A DNA stretch of 64,000 nt. It comes from Hydrogenophaga sp. GTDB lineage: Bacteria > Pseudomonadota > Gammaproteobacteria > Burkholderiales > Burkholderiaceae_C. The DNA lies in NCBI RefSeq assembly GCF_011772445.1, contig NZ_WVZN01000034.1, forward strand, positions 1-64,000, given 5' to 3'. Shown here in pieces: positions 15,070 through 24,038 of the stretch. Below the pieces are notes generated by a model. The model ran no database searches. It was given only the letters and a program-made list of their open reading frames with translations, and was not told where the DNA came from. Every line of letters starts with the position of its first letter. Within the stretch, counting starts at the first letter, position 1. The position numbers and the translations under genes were made by a program.

Positions 15070-15726
15070 TCAGCGGCCGACGGCATGCTTCAGCAGCACG
15101 GCCAACTCGTAGTACACCTGCGCGGAAGGGGCTCGCCCTGCCGCCACCTGGCATGCCTGGCACAGCGGGCCGATCCAGGCGACGAGGAACTCTTCAATGA
15201 ACTCCTCTGCCATGCCCAAGGCGTCCGCATCACCTCGGGCCGCGCGCTCGTAGAGCTTGCCCAGAAACTCCAACTGCATCGCCACGTGGTCGGGCAGATC
15301 GTGCAAGTGCCCGCTGGGCTCGAAGCCGGCCACGCCATAGCAGGAGGCGATCATCTGCGTGCTGCTGCCGGCCAGCGCCCCTTCGAGGTAAGCACTGGTG
15401 TTGAGCGCAACGGGCACAGGTGGCACAAGGAACAGCCGCGCGTACTCGACCAGCCAAACATCGGCTGTGCTCTCCGGAGTGGCATGCTCCACCCAAAGCC
15501 GGTAGGCATCGACCACCGCTGTGCATACGGATGAGACGTCAAGCGCCAACGCCTGGCCGAGTTCGCGGAGATCCTCCACGAGGGGCTGCCCCCAGTCGCA
15601 CACGCTCCACTCGGCGGGTGGCGGCAAAAATGCCTGCGCCAGGCACAGCATCAGGTCGGCACGGTGCACCAGGGCGTCGGCATCCGGCGTGACAGCGCCT
15701 GCGGTTGTCGCCAGCGCCGGGCTCAT
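15070..15726 (-). CDS. arxD: TorD/DmsD-type chaperone of the Arx oxidase (ArxD)
   Basis: The 218-residue all-helical protein has TorD/NarJ-family traits: acidic N-terminal half, LVEYARLFLVPPVPVALNTSAYLEG and a C-terminal helical bundle. These chaperones bind the Tat signal of a molybdoenzyme and help insert the cofactor. The start overlaps the arxC stop as ATGA. Its partner is the Tat-exported ArxA encoded three genes upstream. The name follows the arxB'ABCD order; sequence alone supports only TorD family. Confidence 0.82.
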   Translation of the reverse strand: MSPALATTAGAVTPDADALVHRADLMLCLAQAFLPPPAEWSVCDWGQPLVEDLRELGQALALDVSSVCTAVVDAYRLWVEHATPESTADVWLVEYARLFLVPPVPVALNTSAYLEGALAGSSTQMIASCYGVAGFEPSGHLHDLPDHVAMQLEFLGKLYERAARGDADALGMAEEFIEEFLVAWIGPLCQACQVAAGRAPSAQVYYELAVLLKHAVGR

Positions 15727-16877
15727 CGCGGCTCACCACCGAGGCGCATCACCTTCTCGCCTGCGGCATTGACGACATTGGCCAGGAACACCGCCGTGGC
15801 AAGCACGGCCCACTCGGTGATCGAGGGGCTGTAGTCGAGCAGGCCGTGGGCCCACGAACCCTTAAACAGGGCCACCATCTGTCCGCCGATCACGAAGTGG
15901 TAGCGGGCCAGGAAGAGCGCGATCACCGCGACCAGGGCCGCGAGCAGTTGCAACCGCAGGGAGCGCCGCAGCGAGCCCACCGCAGTGAGCAGGATGGGCA
16001 GGCCCAGACCCAGCCACAGTTCGATCTGAAAGAGCGGTTGGCGCCAGTAGTGCTGCCACACCTGCAGGCCATCGGCGTTGCTCCACAGCCCGGCCACCAG
16101 GCGCGACACCACGAAGAATGCGTGTGCGACGAGCAGCACCGCGAACAAGGCGCCCAGAGGGCCTGCGAACAGCGCGCGCGTTCGCTCGTCGAAGCGGGCG
16201 CTGTCGAAGCCATGGGCCAGGTGGGTGAAGATGATCACGAAAGTGACCGCCCCCAGCAGCGCCTCGACGAAGAAGGCCAACGACATCTCGCCACCGAACC
16301 AGAAGGGGCGCATCGACATCCAGCCGTAGACACCGCCGGCCACGAAGGTGATGCCCAGCGCCGCGATCAGCGCCACCACGGCTGCGGCCCTGGGCGGCTG
16401 TTGGGCCGATGGCAGCAACCAGGTCCACACCAGCACGGCGAGTGCCACCGTGTAGAAGATGACGCCCCAGACTTTCCAGAACAGTGGCGCCGAGGTGCTG
16501 AAGCTGAACGGGATCAGGAGCATGGCGCGCAGCGGGTAGCCCAGCTCCATGAATAGCGCCGCAACCCCGCCGAGCAAGGCCGCGATCGCCAGCCAGGTGG
16601 CCCGTCGCGCGATGGGCTCGAACGCCGGCAGGCGAAACACCGTCCAGGTCGACGCCAACATGGCCAAGCCGGTCGACGCGAGCAGGAAGAAGTCGTAGGT
16701 GACGATGGGCAGGCCCCAGAAGATGCCGCGGCTGTCGCCGTTGTAGGCCGTGTGGCCCACGGTGGCGAGCTGCGAGATCACGTAGCCTGCGGCGGCCAGC
16801 AAGCCGACCGCGGCGACGATCAGTACCAGGCCCATGGGGCCACCGGCGGCGGGGTGTCGCTGTGCAAGTGTGTTCAT
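15723..16877 (-). CDS. arxC: NrfD/PsrC-type membrane subunit (ArxC)
   Basis: The 384-residue protein has about ten hydrophobic helices and resembles the NrfD/PsrC family, the quinone-interacting anchor of DMSO-reductase-type complexes. Typical family segments include GIFWGLPIVTYDFFLLASTGLAM near the N-terminus and repeated W/R-rich loops. It would exchange electrons between the Fe-S subunit ArxB and the quinone pool. It follows arxB by 17 bp and overlaps arxD. The ATG at 16877 is preceded by GGGAGA. Confidence 0.87.
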   Translation of the reverse strand: MNTLAQRHPAAGGPMGLVLIVAAVGLLAAAGYVISQLATVGHTAYNGDSRGIFWGLPIVTYDFFLLASTGLAMLASTWTVFRLPAFEPIARRATWLAIAALLGGVAALFMELGYPLRAMLLIPFSFSTSAPLFWKVWGVIFYTVALAVLVWTWLLPSAQQPPRAAAVVALIAALGITFVAGGVYGWMSMRPFWFGGEMSLAFFVEALLGAVTFVIIFTHLAHGFDSARFDERTRALFAGPLGALFAVLLVAHAFFVVSRLVAGLWSNADGLQVWQHYWRQPLFQIELWLGLGLPILLTAVGSLRRSLRLQLLAALVAVIALFLARYHFVIGGQMVALFKGSWAHGLLDYSPSITEWAVLATAVFLANVVNAAGEKVMRLGGEPR

Positions 16878-16894
16878 GCGTGGTCTCCCGTCGT

Positions 16895-17653
16895 TCAGGC
16901 AGAGGGTTCGTCGGCGCGCGAACTGGGCACCGCCGCGCCGGCGCCACCGGAGAGGTAGTAAACCTGCGGCTTGTTGCCGGTGTGGTCGAGCAGCCGTACG
17001 CCTCGCTTGTCGGCGATGAGCTTGTTGACGTTGGACGCTGGGTTGTCCAGGTCACCGAAGTAGCGGGCCTTGGGTGGGCACACGCGCACACAGGCTGGCG
17101 TGTGTTCCTTCGTCGCCGGGTTGTCCTCGTCCAGGTCGGCCACGCCCTGCGGTGCGGTGCTGGTCTTGTGGTGGCAGAAGGTGCACTTGGACACCACGCC
17201 GCTGGGCTGGATGCCCACACCGTGCTTGGGATCGTTGTGCGGCGCTTCGTAGGGCGGCTTCCACTGGCGAGCGCCTTCTCCGGGGAACACGCTGCGGATG
17301 TCCGGCTGCACGACCGCTTTCTCGTCGGTATAGAAGCGCACGCCGTAGGGACAGGCCACCATGCAGGCCTTGCAGCCGATGCACTTGTCCCAGTCCACGA
17401 GCACGAAGCCGCCCTCTTTCTCCTTGAACGTGGCGCCGGTCGGGCACACGTCCACGCAAGAGGGGTTCTCGCAGTGCATGCAGGGCCGCGGGAACCACTG
17501 AAGGTTCACGTTCGGGTAGCTGCCCTCGTGATAGAAGAGCACGTCCTGCCAGTTCTCACCGGGCAGCCGGTTGTTCTCCATCGAACAGGCGGTGGTGCAG
17601 GCCTGGCAGCCGGTGCACTTGTCCAGATCGATGACCATTCCCCATTTCGCCAT
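16895..17653 (-). CDS. arxB: Four-cluster ferredoxin subunit of the Arx oxidase (ArxB)
   Basis: The 252-residue subunit carries four [4Fe-4S] motifs: CTGCQACTTAC near residue 16, CMHCENPSCVDVCP, CIGCKACMVACPYG and CTFC ... CVRVCPP. This is the DmsB/PsrB/NrfC pattern used to pass electrons between the molybdopterin subunit and the membrane anchor. GGAGACACAC precedes the ATG at 17653. It lies 30 bp downstream of arxA and 17 bp upstream of arxC. As the signal is on ArxA, ArxB is probably exported with it by Tat in a folded complex. Confidence 0.9.
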   Translation of the reverse strand: MAKWGMVIDLDKCTGCQACTTACSMENNRLPGENWQDVLFYHEGSYPNVNLQWFPRPCMHCENPSCVDVCPTGATFKEKEGGFVLVDWDKCIGCKACMVACPYGVRFYTDEKAVVQPDIRSVFPGEGARQWKPPYEAPHNDPKHGVGIQPSGVVSKCTFCHHKTSTAPQGVADLDEDNPATKEHTPACVRVCPPKARYFGDLDNPASNVNKLIADKRGVRLLDHTGNKPQVYYLSGGAGAAVPSSRADEPSA

Positions 17654-17683
17654 GTGTGTCTCCTTGGTGGGTGGGCTGCGGCC

Positions 17684-20167
17684 TCAGGCCTTTTCGATGC
17701 TGACCTTGGTGGAGTAGTAGTTGCACTGGCCGGTGATGCGGTCGCTCTGGTTGACCGTGATCTCGCCGCAGTGCCCGGGGCCGCGCCCCTGCGCCCAGCG
17801 TCCCTGGGCCCAGTGACCGTGCTCCATCGGAAACACCAGGGTGTCGGGGCGAACGCCCTCGTAGAGCCGCACATGGCCTTCGATCTCACCCACGCTGGAC
17901 TTGATGCGCACCCGGTCGCCATCGGCGATGCCTTTGCGCTGCGCGGTCTGCGGATTGATCTCGATGTAGACCTGATCGCGGCCACCGAGCACCGGCTGCA
18001 GCAGGCTGATGGCCTGGGGGATGTTGCCGCCGCGCCCCTCGGCGTGCAGGGCCACCTTGGGGGTGACCATGTACATGTCGCCGCCCCCGGGGTGCTTGGG
18101 CTCTTCCCAGTGCGGGAACATCAGATTGGCCTTGTCGCGACCGGTCTTGGCGGCGATCCAGTCGGCCTTGGACTCCAGCCAGCCCGAGCGGAACTCGAAC
18201 TTGCCCGACGGGGTCTTGAGCAACTGGGCCTTGACCTGCTCGGGCGTCATCTCGCGCGCATAGGCCTTGCCGTCCCACTCGTAGAACTCGCCGTTGCGCT
18301 GCTGCCAGGGGTAGCGCTTCTTGTACCAGACGCCCTTCTCCACCCAGCTCTCGAAGCTGTTGACGCCGTTGTCGCCCGGGTCGCTCTCGAAGCCCTTGGC
18401 CAGGTGCCGAATGACGTTCTCGCTGTCCTTGAGCGCGTTGTAGTACTCGCCCATCGGGCCCTTGATGCGCTTGCCGATCTCGATCAGCGTGTCGCCGTAG
18501 TACTTGGTGTCGTACAGCGGCTTGATCGCGGGGACACGCAGTTGCGCCAGCGGCCAGCCCTCGAAGGGATAGGTGGGCGCATCCTGCAGGCGCTCCAGGA
18601 AGGTGTGATCGGGCAGGATCAGGTCGGCCATCATCGCCGTCTCGCCGGGGAATGGCGAGGTGTCGATCACGAACAGCTCCTCCAGCGCTTTCTCCCACAC
18701 CTGCCCGTTCGGCGCCGTCCACACGGGGTTGGACAGGTAGAACATGATGGTGTCGAGCTTGTAGGGCTTGCCCGCGAGCGTGTTGGGCCCGACCTCCTGG
18801 AGCATGTTGTTGGCCATCAAGTAGCCGTCCTCGTGTCCCTTGAGGTCGATGCGGGGCTGGCTTTTCCAGGCACCGTTCCTGGCGTAGTCGTCCATGAAGT
18901 CGCCGGCCTTGACCGGCATGGGCCCGTAGGAGGGGCCCATCTGGTACATCATCCCGCCCTTGGCGTAGAGCGAGCCCACCAGCGCATTGAGCGAGTGCAC
19001 GGCCATGCCGTTGTAGATGCCGTTGCTGTGCGCGTGCACGCCGCGCTCGAAGATCGCCATGGCCGGGCGCGTGGAGCCGAACTCGCGCGCGGTGGCCAGG
19101 ATGTCGCGCTCGAAGATGGTGGTGACCCCTTCGGCCCACTTGGGCGTGCGGTCCTTGAGTTCGATGTTCCACCACTCGATCAGGCCGCGCACCCACTTCT
19201 CGTTGAAGCTGGCCGGGTCCACGGCCTGACCGGCCTTGAAACGGTTCACGCCGTCGGCAAAGTCGCCGACAAAGCTCTTTTCCCACAGGCCTTCTGTGAG
19301 GATCACGTGCGCGATCGCCAGGGCCAGTGCGCCATCCGTGCCCGGCTTGATCAGCAGGGCACGGTCGCTGGCGGCCAGGGTCGTGTTCATGTGCACGTCC
19401 ACCGCCGTCACGCGCGTCTTGGGCGACTTGGAGCGCATGTGGCCCCACATCTGCATCAAATAGTTGTAGGGCCGGAAGGCTTCCAGAAAGCCGCAGCCAA
19501 ACATCAGCAGGTAGTTGGTGTTGCGGAAGTCGTGGGCGTTGTAGGAGCCGTTGCCGTCGGTGGCCTGCTTGGATTTGATGCTGCCGTCCGAGCACATCGA
19601 GGAGTGGCCGATGGCCACGTTGGGCGAACCGTAGAGCGCGCCGAAATCGCCCTGCAGGCCGGCGCACGAGGCGCCCCAGCCGCGGCCGTAGATGAGCGCG
19701 AAACGGTGACTTTCCCCCTTGTCCCGCAGCGTGTTGAGCCGGTCGGCGACGGTTTGCAGCGCCTCGTCCCAGGTGATGGGCACGAACTTGGGGTCCTCGC
19801 CGCGGCCCTTCTTGGGGTTGGTGCGCTTCATCGGCCCCTTGAAGCGGTCGGGGTCGTAGAGGATGTAGGTGCCCAACGGCCCCTTGGGACAGAGCTTGCC
19901 GTTGGCGATCGGGTGATCGGTGTTGCCGTAGATGGCGTGCACCTTGCCGTTGGTGGTGTAGACGTCGATGCCGCAGCGCGCGGGGCACTGGTGGCAGATG
20001 TTCTTGGTGATCTTGGTCTCGGGCTTGGCAGCCGGTGCCGCCTGGGCCTGGGTTTCGCGCAGGGTCTGGCCACCCACCACCACGGCCGTTGCGCCGCTGG
20101 CCGCACTGGCCTGCAGGAATCGACGGCGCGAGAGCGCGGGCTGAAAGATGCGTTCCATGATCCCCAT
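17684..20167 (-). CDS. arxA: Molybdopterin arsenite oxidase catalytic subunit, Arx type
   Basis: The 827-residue enzyme begins with a Tat signal (SRRRFLQASAASGA). An N-terminal [4Fe-4S] site C-x2-C-x3-C-x27-C follows (Cys58, 61, 65, 93), then a molybdo-bis-MGD core and a C-terminal dinucleotide-binding domain. Two features place it in the ArrA/ArxA arsenic clade rather than polysulfide or tetrathionate reductases: the YGRGWG loop (residues 160-165) and SSMCSDG, with Cys192 as likely Mo ligand. The divergent arxXSR-type regulators then favour ArxA (arsenite oxidase running in the oxidative direction) over ArrA. It would oxidise As(III) to As(V) in the periplasm and pass electrons through ArxB and ArxC to quinone. 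Confidence 0.87.
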   Translation of the reverse strand: MGIMERIFQPALSRRRFLQASAASGATAVVVGGQTLRETQAQAAPAAKPETKITKNICHQCPARCGIDVYTTNGKVHAIYGNTDHPIANGKLCPKGPLGTYILYDPDRFKGPMKRTNPKKGRGEDPKFVPITWDEALQTVADRLNTLRDKGESHRFALIYGRGWGASCAGLQGDFGALYGSPNVAIGHSSMCSDGSIKSKQATDGNGSYNAHDFRNTNYLLMFGCGFLEAFRPYNYLMQMWGHMRSKSPKTRVTAVDVHMNTTLAASDRALLIKPGTDGALALAIAHVILTEGLWEKSFVGDFADGVNRFKAGQAVDPASFNEKWVRGLIEWWNIELKDRTPKWAEGVTTIFERDILATAREFGSTRPAMAIFERGVHAHSNGIYNGMAVHSLNALVGSLYAKGGMMYQMGPSYGPMPVKAGDFMDDYARNGAWKSQPRIDLKGHEDGYLMANNMLQEVGPNTLAGKPYKLDTIMFYLSNPVWTAPNGQVWEKALEELFVIDTSPFPGETAMMADLILPDHTFLERLQDAPTYPFEGWPLAQLRVPAIKPLYDTKYYGDTLIEIGKRIKGPMGEYYNALKDSENVIRHLAKGFESDPGDNGVNSFESWVEKGVWYKKRYPWQQRNGEFYEWDGKAYAREMTPEQVKAQLLKTPSGKFEFRSGWLESKADWIAAKTGRDKANLMFPHWEEPKHPGGGDMYMVTPKVALHAEGRGGNIPQAISLLQPVLGGRDQVYIEINPQTAQRKGIADGDRVRIKSSVGEIEGHVRLYEGVRPDTLVFPMEHGHWAQGRWAQGRGPGHCGEITVNQSDRITGQCNYYSTKVSIEKA

Positions 20168-20192
20168 CGTGTGTCTCCTTCGGTGGTGGTCT

Positions 20193-21419
20193 TCAGTTCA
20201 GGCTGCCAAACAACTGACGCCGTGCGTCGTCCATGAAGCTCTGGGATTTCTTGCAGCTCGGGCACAAGGACGGGGCTTCGCTGCTGCCGTCGCTCGGGTC
20301 CGCAAGCTGGTGTGGCGTGTAGCGCTCGCCACAAGATCGGCAGCTGCGTCGGTGGTGCGAGATCAAGGTGTGAACACCCGATCGACCACGATGCGGCGTG
20401 AGCTGCAATGCCCCCTCGGGGCAGGCGCGTTCGCACACGCCGCAACTGATGCAGCGCTGGGCATCGAACTGCAGGTGCGCGCCGATGCCGTTGTCGGCCA
20501 CGGTCAGAGCCGCCGTCGGGCACAAGGCCACGCACATGCGCCGGTCGCAGCAATCGCCGCTCACGTGGATCGTGGCAAACACTTCGGCGGGCACCTCACG
20601 CTCGGCTTGCTCGGCCAGCCGGCGCATGGCTTGCAGCACGCGGGTTCTCTCGGGCGCGGCGCGTCGCTCCGACGCGGGGTAGGCGGCGCGGCCATCTCCT
20701 CCCATGGGAATGGGTTTGGCCCTGTCGCGCCCGGCGGGTCGCTCGAGTGCCGCTCGAAAGAACGAGCGCCGCCCTATGCCGGGTTCGACCGCCTCGGGCT
20801 CGGGAATGGTCGTGGGGCGCAGCGCGAGCGGCAGTGGCTCGATCGCGATGGCCGAGTGGCTCGGGACGTCCATGGCCGAGAGCCACAGCCGCGCGGTCTC
20901 CAGCGCTGCCTGGGCAGGATGCCCTGCGGCATCACTTCGCCCGTTGGCCTCGCATCCTTGGCACCAGCCGCGATCCACCAGTTGCAACCCCTGCCCTTGC
21001 GCTTCATGGGCGAGCACCACCCCAGTGGTGAGCGCGCCCGTGCAAGGCAGGACCAAGGTGCCCGGCGCGAGCCGATCGGGAGGCACCTTGCGGCACTCCA
21101 CGCGGATGGGGCGCTCAGCAGGCGGCTCGTCCGGTAGAGACGGATCGCGATGGGCGCGGACATCGAAGACCGACTGCAAGCCCGGCAGCATCAAGGCCTC
21201 GGTCGGGCAGGCGGCCACGCATTGGCCACAACCGATGCAGGCCTCGCTTAGTTCAACCACCGCCAGGTTCACCTGCAGCGCCTGGGTGGGACAAGCCTGC
21301 GCGCAGGCACGGCACTGCCCATGCTTGCTGCGCAGCGGCAGGCAGGCGCCCTCCTCGTGCATGAGAGCGCGATCGGCGCGCAAGGCGCCGCGGCGGGGCT
21401 TGTCTCCGTCTTTTGTCAT
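20193..21419 (-). CDS. Polyferredoxin of the Arx operon (ArxB'-like)
   Basis: This 408-residue protein has two pairs of [4Fe-4S] motifs. The N-terminal pair is CRACAQACP and CIGCGQCVAACP; the later pair is CDRRMCVALCP and CISCGVCERACP. There is also a CQGCEANG segment and a C-terminal zinc-ribbon-like CRSC ... CPSC. It is the first gene after the sigma-54 promoter and lies 25 bp upstream of arxA, the position of arxB' in described arx clusters. It has no export signal, unlike ArxB, so it may work in the cytoplasm, for example in Fe-S or cofactor delivery; this is inference. GGAG precedes the ATG at 21419. Confidence 0.75.
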   Translation of the reverse strand: MTKDGDKPRRGALRADRALMHEEGACLPLRSKHGQCRACAQACPTQALQVNLAVVELSEACIGCGQCVAACPTEALMLPGLQSVFDVRAHRDPSLPDEPPAERPIRVECRKVPPDRLAPGTLVLPCTGALTTGVVLAHEAQGQGLQLVDRGWCQGCEANGRSDAAGHPAQAALETARLWLSAMDVPSHSAIAIEPLPLALRPTTIPEPEAVEPGIGRRSFFRAALERPAGRDRAKPIPMGGDGRAAYPASERRAAPERTRVLQAMRRLAEQAEREVPAEVFATIHVSGDCCDRRMCVALCPTAALTVADNGIGAHLQFDAQRCISCGVCERACPEGALQLTPHRGRSGVHTLISHHRRSCRSCGERYTPHQLADPSDGSSEAPSLCPSCKKSQSFMDDARRQLFGSLN

Positions 21420-21462
21420 GGCTCCGGCCCGTGGGTGGCCGTGGTGTTCGTCCCCTCATTGC

Positions 21463-21477
21463 GCAAGCCCCGTGCCA
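21463..21477 (-). promoter_or_regulatory. Sigma-54 (-24/-12) promoter of the arx operon
   Basis: Reading leftward the sequence is TGGCACG-GGGC-TTGC, matching the RpoN consensus TGGCACG-N4-TTGC at every defined position. It lies 44-58 bp upstream of the ArxB'-like start, so the transcript would begin near 21450. The divergently encoded ArxR is a sigma-54 activator with an intact GAFTGA loop, which makes this the expected target. Confidence 0.87.
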
Positions 21478-21555
21478 AGCCGCCTGATCACCGATTTCTG
21501 CTGTTGAATCAATACGCTTTGGCTCTTTTGGCCATGACAGGCGTGTGTCGTTACG

Positions 21556-21571
21556 GTTACCTTGGGGTAAC
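21556..21571. promoter_or_regulatory. Palindromic activator site 1 (candidate ArxR UAS)
   Basis: The perfect inverted repeat GTTACC-TTGG-GGTAAC is centred about 113 bp upstream of the inferred start of the arx transcript. A second copy lies 42 bp further, four helical turns, so both face the same side of the DNA. This is the geometry of enhancer sites for NtrC-type activators. Confidence 0.75.
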
Positions 21572-21597
21572 ACCTGACGCGGTGGATGCCCTATGGG

Positions 21598-21613
21598 GTT
21601 ACCTTTGGGTAAC
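21598..21613. promoter_or_regulatory. Palindromic activator site 2 (candidate ArxR UAS), abuts arxX start
   Basis: This is the second perfect copy, GTTACC-TTTG-GGTAAC, differing from the first only in the 4-bp spacer. It ends two bases before the chosen arxX start codon, so bound activator could also block or tune the rightward arxXSR transcript or its translation. Confidence 0.75.
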
Positions 21614-21614
21614 G

Positions 21615-22487
21615 ATGCCAGTGCCTTCAACCCAGTCGATCCAGCGCCCCCGGCGGCGCCGCGAGGTGATGCTTGCGGGCCTGACGGCGGTCGTGGCACG
21701 ACCCGCGTGGTCGCGCGCCGCCGGCGTGCGCTTCGGGCTGACGCCGGTCTTCCTTGACGATCGCGTGCGGCTGCTGCGCCGCTGGGGCAAGGTGTTCGAG
21801 GGCACGTTGGGCCACAGCGTGCAGTTCGTGCAGTTCAGCGCCTACAACCAGGTGGTCGACGCCTTGCGCGCAGGCCAGTTGGAGTTCGCCTGGCTGTGTG
21901 GCTATCCCTTCGTGCTGCACCGGCGGGACATGCGCCTGGTGGCAGTGCCGCAGTGGCGCGGGCGCCCGCTCTACCAGAGCTACCTGATAGCCGACGCCGA
22001 CGCGCGCGTGAGCCGCCTGGACGATCTGCAGGGCAAGACCTTCGCGTACTCGGACCCGCTGTCGAACTCGGGCTTCCTGTACCCGCAACACCTGCTGCGC
22101 CAGCAGCGGCGCGATCCGGCGCGCCACTTCGGGCGCAGCTTCTTCACCTACTCGCACCGCCATGTCGTGGAGGCGGTGGCGCAGGGGCTGGCGCACGCCG
22201 GCGCCGTCGATGGCTATGTCTGGGAAACGCTGGCCGAGATCACGCCTCAGGTCACCGCCCGCACCCGGGTGATCCTGCGCTCGCCCGACTTCGGCTTTCC
22301 GCCGATCGTGGCCCCGGCCCAAGGATCGGCTGCCCTGTCGCAGGCATTCCTGCGCGCGCTGCAGGCCATGGGCACCCATCCCGAGGGCCAGGCCGTGCTG
22401 CAGGAGCTTCGGCTGGACGGTTTCGTGGCCGGCGAGCCGGCCCTGTTCGACTCCATCGCGGCCATGGTGCGCGGCCAACAGGCCTGA
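21615..22487 (+). CDS. arxX: PhnD-like periplasmic arsenite-sensing protein (ArxX-like)
   Basis: The start at 21615 (MPVPSTQSIQ) gives a 290-residue product with a Tat-like signal (RRRREVMLAGLTAVVA). Starting further upstream would read through the promoter region. The mature part resembles periplasmic phosphonate-binding (PhnD/SBP) proteins: FGLTPVFLDDR, LRAGQLEFAWLCGYPFV, KTFAYSDPLSNSG. It contains a single Cys, residue 95, in WLCGYP. AioX and ArxX proteins use a Cys in this fold to bind As(III) and signal to the adjacent kinase. The kinase gene starts four bases after this stop codon. Confidence 0.83.
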   Translation: MPVPSTQSIQRPRRRREVMLAGLTAVVARPAWSRAAGVRFGLTPVFLDDRVRLLRRWGKVFEGTLGHSVQFVQFSAYNQVVDALRAGQLEFAWLCGYPFVLHRRDMRLVAVPQWRGRPLYQSYLIADADARVSRLDDLQGKTFAYSDPLSNSGFLYPQHLLRQQRRDPARHFGRSFFTYSHRHVVEAVAQGLAHAGAVDGYVWETLAEITPQVTARTRVILRSPDFGFPPIVAPAQGSAALSQAFLRALQAMGTHPEGQAVLQELRLDGFVAGEPALFDSIAAMVRGQQA

Positions 22488-22490
22488 AGC

Positions 22491-24038
22491 ATGCGCAGCG
22501 CCTGGCATCGGCCGCTTCGCTACCGCGTCATCGTTCCGCTGGCGATGACGATCGTTGCCTTGGTGGCCGGCATCGCGGTGGCGCTCACCACCTTCGTGCT
22601 CGTGGACCGGCACGTGGAGTCCAACGCCGAAGCCGAGACCCACCGGCTCGCCAACACCATGGCCCGCGCCCTGGTGCAACCTGTGCTGCGCAACGACGTG
22701 TGGCAGGCCTACCAGCTCGTTCGCGCCTCCACCGAGGTGGCGCCCGCTGCCAGCGACGCCGCGGTGCAGATCGTTGTGCTCGACAACGAACAGCAGGTGT
22801 TCGTCTCTCCCACGCCCCGGGCGTTTCCCATCGGTCTTCACGCGAGCGGTTTGCCGCGTGGCATGCACGAGGCCGCGCGCGCCGTGATGACCGGCAGCCC
22901 GCCGACCGCGGCGCGTGTGGTGCAAGACGATCCGCCCAGCCTGGTGCTGGCCTCGCCTATCCTGGGCGATGAGGACGAACTGATTGGCGTGGTACTCGCG
23001 ACGCACCCGCCTGGCATCTCGGCCACACAGCGCGCCAGCGTGATCGGGCGCCTGGGCGTGCTGGGCATGGTGGCCATCGCACTCGTTGGCCTGGCAGGGG
23101 GCCTGCTCGGCATCCACCTGACCCGCCCTTTGGCCCGCCTGCGCGAGGTGATGCGCGACACGCCTCGACGTGCCACGGTGCGAGAACAACTCGAGTCCGA
23201 AGAACTGGCCCACATGGCGCTGCGCGGCGATGAGGTCGGCGAACTCGCACGGACGTTTTCGGGCATGCTGCGCCAGATCGCCGCGAACCAGGAACTGGAG
23301 CGCCACATGCTCGAGGCCGAGCGGCTGGCCAGCATCGGTCAGCTCTCGGCCGGCATCGCCCACGAGGTCAACAACCCGCTGGGTGGCATGCTGGCCTCGA
23401 TCCAGAACCGCCGCTTGCGCGGCGCCTTCGACGAGGCGACCGCGCGCACGCTCGACGTGCTCGAGCGGGGCTTGCACCAGGTGCACGAGACCGTGCAGGC
23501 CCTGCTCAACGAGGCCCGCAGCGAACAGCGCCCCTTGCGAGCCGACGACCTGCACGACCTGGAGCTGCTGCTGCGCCCTGAAGCCGACCACCTGGGGTGC
23601 CGGCTGCAATGGGCACCGGGCCTGCCCGAGCTCATGGCGCTGCCCGCCGTGGCCGTGCGCCAGGTCGTGCTCAACCTGAGCCTCAACGCGATCGCCGCCG
23701 CGGGTCGGCGCGGCGAGGTCCGGGTCTGGAGCGTTCAGGACGCCCAGGGATGGCGCGTGTGCGTGGGCAACTCGGGGCACGCGCTCGATGCCGAACGGCT
23801 GCACGCCCTCACCAGTGGCGCCCAGCGTTCCAGCGATGGGCGCCTGGGCCTCGGGCTGTGGATCACCGCTCGCATCCTGCACACGCTCGGTGGCGAACTC
23901 ATGCTGGCGACCGAGCCGCCTGCCGGGCTCGCCACGGTGCTGTGCGCCCGCTTTCCCTCTCCAGACGCCCTCCTCCTGAAACGCGTGCCCACCCCCCAGG
24001 GAGCCAGCGGCGCGCTCGACGACCTGTATGCACATTGA
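22491..24038 (+). CDS. arxS: Sensor histidine kinase ArxS-like
   Basis: The 515-residue kinase has an N-terminal helix (about 13-38), a periplasmic region and a second helix (about 188-210). A HAMP-like linker (TRPLARLREVM) follows. The H-box has His291 in SAGIAHEVNNPLGG, and the ATPase domain has N box NLSLNAIAA and G box GRLGLGLWITARI. NtrB-like kinases of this type phosphorylate sigma-54 regulators. It presumably responds to the ArxX-arsenite complex on the periplasmic side. The gene overlaps the regulator gene by 11 bp, so the pair is translated together. Confidence 0.88.
   Translation: MRSAWHRPLRYRVIVPLAMTIVALVAGIAVALTTFVLVDRHVESNAEAETHRLANTMARALVQPVLRNDVWQAYQLVRASTEVAPAASDAAVQIVVLDNEQQVFVSPTPRAFPIGLHASGLPRGMHEAARAVMTGSPPTAARVVQDDPPSLVLASPILGDEDELIGVVLATHPPGISATQRASVIGRLGVLGMVAIALVGLAGGLLGIHLTRPLARLREVMRDTPRRATVREQLESEELAHMALRGDEVGELARTFSGMLRQIAANQELERHMLEAERLASIGQLSAGIAHEVNNPLGGMLASIQNRRLRGAFDEATARTLDVLERGLHQVHETVQALLNEARSEQRPLRADDLHDLELLLRPEADHLGCRLQWAPGLPELMALPAVAVRQVVLNLSLNAIAAAGRRGEVRVWSVQDAQGWRVCVGNSGHALDAERLHALTSGAQRSSDGRLGLGLWITARILHTLGGELMLATEPPAGLATVLCARFPSPDALLLKRVPTPQGASGALDDLYAH

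Noticed and set aside
17684..20167. Reading the molybdoenzyme as polysulfide, thiosulfate or tetrathionate reductase
   Set aside because: The YGRGWG loop, SSMCSDG segment and divergent arxX-S-R with an As(III)-type binding protein fit ArxA better; a tree would settle it.
16862..20236. Very long rightward open frame (1124 codons) opposite the arxABC genes
   Set aside because: It is the mirror frame of GC-rich coding genes; the translation is Val/Ala/His/Leu-rich without domains, while the leftward frames have all Fe-S and Mo motifs.
21627..24035. Long leftward open frame (802 codons) opposite arxX-arxS
   Set aside because: Shadow frame; His/Gln/Arg-rich without structure. The rightward frames have clear kinase and binding-protein motifs.
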